Assembly (NCBI GenBank): GCA_023388035.1 | Contig: JAEWGY010000062.1 | Coordinates: 1-18,057 of the forward strand | Reading direction: 5' to 3' | DNA from: Bacillota bacterium | GTDB taxonomy: Bacteria; Bacillota_I; Bacilli_A; Erysipelotrichales; Erysipelotrichaceae | DNA length: 18,057 nucleotides | Shown here: one piece after another, positions 14,761-18,057 of the stretch | Position numbering within the stretch: position 1 is the first letter of the stretch | Layout: every line of letters begins with the position of its first letter | Position numbers and translations under genes: made by a program | The notes under the pieces: model-generated | Seen by the model: the letters and a program-made list of their open reading frames with translations, nothing else | What the model was told of the DNA's origin: nothing | Databases searched by the model: none

Positions 14761-15720
14761 CTAATCATTTTTTCTGAAATTAAGACCACATTCATTTAAT
14801 ACTGCCTTAATTTCTTTAAGTGACTTACGTCCTAGATTGCGAATCTTAGACATTTCATCTTCGGTTTTTTGTACTAATTCTTCAACTGTTACAATACCTG
14901 CACGTTTTAAACAGTTATAAGATCGAACACTTAAGTTTAAATCTTCAATTTGTCTTCTAGAACTTACAACATTAGTATCAACAGCCTTTTCCATTACTAC
15001 TGACTCTGATTCAGCTATTAGATCATCTAATGAAGTTAATACAGTTAAGTGATCAATTAAGATTTTAGAAGCTAAGGCAACTGCCTCTTCAGCCTTAATA
15101 GCTCCATTAGTAGTTACTTCTAGAATTAATTTATCATACTTAACACTATCTTTTAAATTACTAGGTACAACATTAAAATTAGCATTTAATACTGGTGTAT
15201 AAATTGAATCGGTATAGATTGCTCCAACTCCTTGAGAGGCTACTAAACTAAGTTTTTTATTATCTTCATTACTTACATAACCTCTGCCAACCTTTGCTTT
15301 CATTTCGCAGTTAAAACTTGCATTATTTTCTAAAGTACAAATCTCAAGATCTGGATTTAAAATTTCAACACCAGCTGGACACTCAATATCCTTTGCGTAA
15401 ATAACACCAGGTCCTTTAGCGTTGATTCTTAAGGTATATATTTCATCGGTATCAATCTTAAGTATCAATGATTTAATATTCAGAATAATCATTGTTACAT
15501 CTTCAACAACACCTGGGATTGAAGAAAATTCATGGAAAACATCATCAATTTTTATTGAAAATACGGCTCCCCCTGGAAGAGATGATAGCATAACTCTTCT
15601 AAGTGCATTACCTAATGTAATTCCGAAACCACGTTCAAGTGGTTCAACTACAAATCGACCGTAATTTTTATCGACATCTAATTCTTCTATTTCATATTTA
15701 GGATGTTCAAATTTTTCCAT
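14761..15720 (-). CDS. rpoA: RNA polymerase subunit alpha
   Basis: Alpha (319 residues) dimerises to nucleate RNA polymerase and contacts upstream promoter DNA and activators. The N-terminal domain shows RFVVEPLERGFGITLGNALR (22-41) and LRRVMLSSLPGGAV (40-53), the dimer interface signature. A short acidic linker follows at about 235-255. The C-terminal domain (about 255-315) has LNLSVRSYNCLKRAGI and RNLGRKSLKEIK (294-305), the DNA-contacting helix-hairpin-helix part. Length equals the family norm (about 314-330). It sits between rpsK and rplQ with an AAAGGAGG ribosome site. In this window promoters look like extended -10 types, so the CTD may matter less for basal transcription; that is inference. 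Confidence 0.99.
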   Translation of the reverse strand: MEKFEHPKYEIEELDVDKNYGRFVVEPLERGFGITLGNALRRVMLSSLPGGAVFSIKIDDVFHEFSSIPGVVEDVTMIILNIKSLILKIDTDEIYTLRINAKGPGVIYAKDIECPAGVEILNPDLEICTLENNASFNCEMKAKVGRGYVSNEDNKKLSLVASQGVGAIYTDSIYTPVLNANFNVVPSNLKDSVKYDKLILEVTTNGAIKAEEAVALASKILIDHLTVLTSLDDLIAESESVVMEKAVDTNVVSSRRQIEDLNLSVRSYNCLKRAGIVTVEELVQKTEDEMSKIRNLGRKSLKEIKAVLNECGLNFRKND

Positions 15721-15734
15721 GTATAATACCTCCT

Positions 15735-16124
15735 TTAGCCTCTAGGTTGTTTAGGTGGACGACAACCATTATGTGGAATAGGTGTAACATCATTAATTGC
15801 AGTAATTGAAAGACCTGCAATTGCTAAAGATCTAACCGCTGCTTCCCTACCAGGACCAGGTCCTTTAACGTTAACTGCAACAGATTTCATTCCTTGATCT
15901 GCAGCTGCTTTAGCAGCAGCTTCACCTACCATTTGAGCAGCAAATGGAGTAGATTTTCTTGAACCTTTATATCCTAGCGCACCAGCACTAGACCAAGCTA
16001 TCGCATTACCAGCTTCATCAGTAATTGTAACGATAGTGTTATTAAATGTTGAATGAATATGTGCTATACCCTTAGCAACATTCTTCTTAGCACGTCTTTT
16101 ACGTGTAACTTTTGCTTTTGCCAT
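15735..16124 (-). CDS. rpsK: 30S ribosomal protein S11
   Basis: S11 (129 residues) is a platform protein of the small subunit that contacts the 690-loop of 16S rRNA near the mRNA exit channel. The [17 protein letters not shown] motif (20-36), [20 protein letters not shown] and the final [17 protein letters not shown] (113-129) are invariant family features. The N-terminus is basic and disordered-looking. It has an AGGAGG site 18 nt after rpsM stops, in the usual rpsM-rpsK-rpoA order. Confidence 0.99.
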   Translation of the reverse strand: MAKAKVTRKRRAKKNVAKGIAHIHSTFNNTIVTITDEAGNAIAWSSAGALGYKGSRKSTPFAAQMVGEAAAKAAADQGMKSVAVNVKGPGPGREAAVRSLAIAGLSITAINDVTPIPHNGCRPPKQPRG

Positions 16125-16142
16125 TATTTTTACCTCCTATCG

Positions 16143-16508
16143 CTATTTCTTCTTATTAGCCACTGTACGACGTGGTCCCTTACGAGTACGGGCATTAGTT
16201 TTAGTTCTTTGTCCTCTAACAGGCATACCTCTACGATGTCTTATTCCACGATAACAAGCAATTTCCATTAAACGTTTAACATTTAATTGTTTTTCACGTC
16301 TTAGATCACCTTCAAGCTTACGTCCATCAAGAGCTTTTCTAATTGCATTAATTTGTTCGTCACTTAAATCTTTTACACGAATATCTTCAGATATTCCACA
16401 ATCCTTAAGTACTTTTTTAGCTGTTGGTAAACCAACTCCAAAGATATATGTTAGTGATACTACTACTCGTTTATCACGAGGTATATCAACTCCAGCAACA
16501 CGAGCCAT
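16143..16508 (-). CDS. rpsM: 30S ribosomal protein S13
   Basis: S13 (121 residues) lies in the small-subunit head and forms the B1 bridges to the large subunit and contacts to P-site t[23 protein letters not shown] (2-21) and the C-terminal [20 protein letters not shown] (94-113 region) are diagnostic, ending in the basic KKK tail that reaches the P-site tRNA. The ribosome site GGAGGAG overlaps the rpmJ stop region (TAAGGAGG). Order rpmJ-rpsM-rpsK is universal in this operon. Confidence 0.99.
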   Translation of the reverse strand: MARVAGVDIPRDKRVVVSLTYIFGVGLPTAKKVLKDCGISEDIRVKDLSDEQINAIRKALDGRKLEGDLRREKQLNVKRLMEIACYRGIRHRRGMPVRGQRTKTNARTRKGPRRTVANKKK

Positions 16509-16519
16509 TATTCTCCTCC

Positions 16520-16633
16520 TTATCCTTGTCTTTGTTTGTGTTTTGGATTTTCACAAATTACCATAACACGTCCTTTTCTTTTAATTACACGACATTTATC
16601 ACATATCGGTTTAACTGATGGTCTTACTTTCAT
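16520..16633 (-). CDS. rpmJ: 50S ribosomal protein L36
   Basis: This very small gene (37 residues) sits in the 136-bp space between infA and rpsM. The translation begins [20 protein letters not shown] and ends [10 protein letters not shown], a complete textbook L36. Cys11, Cys14, Cys27 and His32 form the zinc-binding (C+) set, so this is the zinc-dependent paralogue form. An AAGGAG site precedes the ATG, and the stop TAA overlaps the rpsM Shine-Dalgarno. Confidence 0.98.
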   Translation of the reverse strand: MKVRPSVKPICDKCRVIKRKGRVMVICENPKHKQRQG

Positions 16634-16644
16634 CTTTTTGCTCC

Positions 16645-16863
16645 TTATTTGTGTCTATACACAATACGCCCACGTGTTAAATCATAGGGTGAAACAACAA
16701 CAGTTACTTTATCGCCTAGTAAAATGCGAATGCGGTTCATGCGGATTTTACCAGAAACGTGAGCTATTATTTCGTGTTGATTTTCAAGTTTCACCTTAAA
16801 TTCAGATTTAGGCAGTGTATCAATTACTACACCTTCAACCTCAATCCCTTCTTTTTTAGACAT
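16645..16863 (-). CDS. infA: Translation initiation factor IF-1
   Basis: IF-1 (72 residues) is a single S1/OB-fold domain that occupies the ribosomal A site during initiation. The usual [11 protein letters not shown] (8-18), [20 protein letters not shown] (22-41) and the ending [14 protein letters not shown] (59-72) are present, at the exact family length. It follows map by 7 nt with an AGGAGG site very close to the ATG, and rpmJ follows 11 nt later. Confidence 0.98.
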   Translation of the reverse strand: MSKKEGIEVEGVVIDTLPKSEFKVKLENQHEIIAHVSGKIRMNRIRILLGDKVTVVVSPYDLTRGRIVYRHK

Positions 16864-16870
16864 ATACCTC

Positions 16871-17626
16871 CTAATCTAGATTGTTACTGGTTGTGATAAT
16901 ACAATTATCACCATCAATAATAACTGTGTGTTCGAAGTGTGCCGCAAAGCTTTTATCCTTACTCACTACTGTCCAATTATCTTTTTTAACATAGCAATCT
17001 GCCTTACCTTCAAAGACCATTGGTTCAATAGCGATGCACATACCTTTTTTAAGTCTTGTAAGTGTTCCTTTCTTACCAAAATTAGGTACCATCGGATCTT
17101 CATGAATTGATGTTCCAACACCATGTCCAGTATATTCCTTTGGCATTGTATAATTATGTCCATAGACATATTCTTCAATCGCATTAGCAATATCACCAAC
17201 CCGATTTCCCTCTTTTGCCATTTCAATACCTTTATATAAAGCTTTCTTAGTCACTTCTAATAATTTCTTATGTTTATCACTTATTTCCCCGACACCATAT
17301 GTCCAAGCTGAATCAGCATGATATCCCTTATAACAAGCTCCAATATCAACTGTAACAATATCACCTTCTTTTAAAATACGTTTAGAAGGTATCCCATGAA
17401 GGATTTCTTCATTAATTGATATACATGCTGAAGCAGGAAAATCATACAAACCTTTAAATGAAGGTGTGGCATCATTAGCACGAATTAACTTTTCGACAAG
17501 ATCGTCAATTTCTTTAGTACTAATACCTGCTTTAATTGTTTTAGCTAATTCTTTATGAACTAAACCAACTATTCTTCCTGCTTTAATCAGTAACTCGATT
17601 TCTCTTTCCGATCTAATATTTATCAT
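16871..17626 (-). CDS. map: Type I methionine aminopeptidase
   Basis: This 251-residue metallopeptidase removes the initiator Met from new proteins. The five metal ligands are Asp94 (VTVDIGA), Asp105 (HADSAWTY), His168 (TGHGVG), Glu201 (IAIEPM) and Glu232 (FEHTVII), with His77 in the HGIP loop for substrate. Length is that of the plain type Ia enzyme, about 250. The ATG overlaps the adk stop by 4 nt (ATGA), with only an AAGG remnant upstream, so translation is coupled to adk. An order adk-map-infA is classic for Firmicutes. Confidence 0.98.
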   Translation of the reverse strand: MINIRSEREIELLIKAGRIVGLVHKELAKTIKAGISTKEIDDLVEKLIRANDATPSFKGLYDFPASACISINEEILHGIPSKRILKEGDIVTVDIGACYKGYHADSAWTYGVGEISDKHKKLLEVTKKALYKGIEMAKEGNRVGDIANAIEEYVYGHNYTMPKEYTGHGVGTSIHEDPMVPNFGKKGTLTRLKKGMCIAIEPMVFEGKADCYVKKDNWTVVSKDKSFAAHFEHTVIIDGDNCIITTSNNLD

Positions 17627-18057
17627 TTATGCAAAGCCTTTAAAATATCATTTAAGACAAGTTCTTTTGCCTGATCAGCATCAATATCAACTAGAATATT
17701 CTGTTTACGATAATATTCTAAAATTGGCATTGTTGATTCATGATATGCATCAAGTCTAATTTTAAGACTTTCTTCATTATCATCCTTCCTAATTGTTAAT
17801 TCACTATTACAGTAATCACAGATCCCATCTTGCTTTGGTTTCTTTGTTTCGATATGAAATATCGCTTTACAATTAGGACATACTCTTCTACCAGTTATTC
17901 TTTTAGTAAGAGCTTTTTCATTAATAACTAAATTAATGACACAATCTAATTTGATTTTAACTTTTTCTAAGATTTTTTCAAAAGCATGAACTTGTTTAAT
18001 TGTTCGAGGATAACCGTCTAATAGAAATCCCTTCGCAAGATCACCTTTACTTAATCT
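17623..18057 (-). CDS. adk: Adenylate kinase, C-terminal part, cut by window edge
   Basis: The visible 144 residues are the C-terminal two thirds of adenylate kinase, which balances AMP, ADP and ATP. Frame and stop were read directly: the stop is TGA at 17623-17625, overlapping the map start. The first visible residues end in GFLLDGYPRT (visible 10-19), the AMP-site hallmark. The LID has CPNC (60-63) and CDYC (80-83), four cysteines with the same 16-residue spacing as the Cys-Cys-Cys-Asp zinc site of Bacillus Adk. This is therefore the long, zinc-lid type. LDAYHESTMPILEYY (visible 102-116) and the VDID ending are also typical. The N-terminal P-loop is outside the window. Confidence 0.96.
   Translation of the reverse strand, partial: RLSKGDLAKGFLLDGYPRTIKQVHAFEKILEKVKIKLDCVINLVINEKALTKRITGRRVCPNCKAIFHIETKKPKQDGICDYCNSELTIRKDDNEESLKIRLDAYHESTMPILEYYRKQNILVDIDADQAKELVLNDILKALHK

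Noticed and set aside
15721..15734. TATTAT just before rpoA as an internal promoter
   Set aside because: It is the spacer between a strong AAAGGAGG site and the ATG in the middle of a known operon.
1..18057. Reassigned TGA (Mycoplasma code)
   Set aside because: cdaA, yitT and adk end at TGA at conserved lengths, and Trp positions use TGG.
1..18057. Defence island, prophage, insertion sequence or CRISPR
   Set aside because: Every gene but one is assigned to a housekeeping or envelope family, gaps are short, and no repeats beyond terminator hairpins and one small dyad were seen.

Overview
The window is a dense, visibly AT-rich stretch of bacterial chromosome. It holds 22 protein genes, two of them cut by the window ends, and no RNA genes, mobile elements or CRISPR. 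All genes except one (rarA) are on the minus strand. TGA is used as a stop (cdaA, yitT, adk), so the standard bacterial code applies and classical Mollicutes with reassigned TGA are excluded. The gene order adk-map-infA-rpmJ-rpsM-rpsK-rpoA-rplQ, the cdaA-cdaR-glmM trio, AGGAGG Shine-Dalgarno sequences, a zinc-type adenylate kinase lid and an LCP-type wall protein all point to a low-GC Firmicute. My guess is a reduced-genome member of the Bacilli/Erysipelotrichia/RF39-like groups. The species cannot be told from what is seen.

Layout, right to left as transcribed. (1) 18057-14410: the distal part of the ribosomal-protein superoperon (adk, map, infA, rpmJ, rpsM, rpsK, rpoA, rplQ), closed by a hairpin. 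(2) smpB, with its own promoter and no leader, ends in a two-way terminator shared with the convergent plus-strand gene rarA. (3) A 51-bp divergent intergenic region carries interlocking promoters for rarA and for cdaA-cdaR-glmM, the c-di-AMP synthase, its membrane partner and phosphoglucosamine mutase. (4) A five-gene overlapping operon yitT-miaA-tcdA-pepF-BI-1 follows. It includes two enzymes that modify A37 of tRNA. (5) pgcA-glf makes and diverts hexose-1-phosphate towards UDP-galactofuranose. (6) A membrane-anchored protein I do not recognise is followed by the start of an LCP-family wall-polymer ligase.

Functionally the window combines translation and transcription core genes with cell-envelope supply. 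GlmM feeds UDP-GlcNAc and is next to the c-di-AMP module that controls turgor and osmolytes. PgcA and Glf supply galactofuranose. An LCP protein would attach a finished glycan to the wall.

Most of the region is ordinary housekeeping. The points worth a second look are: three operon-first genes (smpB, rarA, yitT) whose -10 boxes sit 6-7 nt from the ATG, predicting leaderless mRNAs among otherwise SD-led genes; the mutually exclusive divergent promoters with a dyad between rarA and cdaA; and oppositely charged cytoplasmic extensions on CdaA and CdaR. I saw no clearly new multi-gene system.
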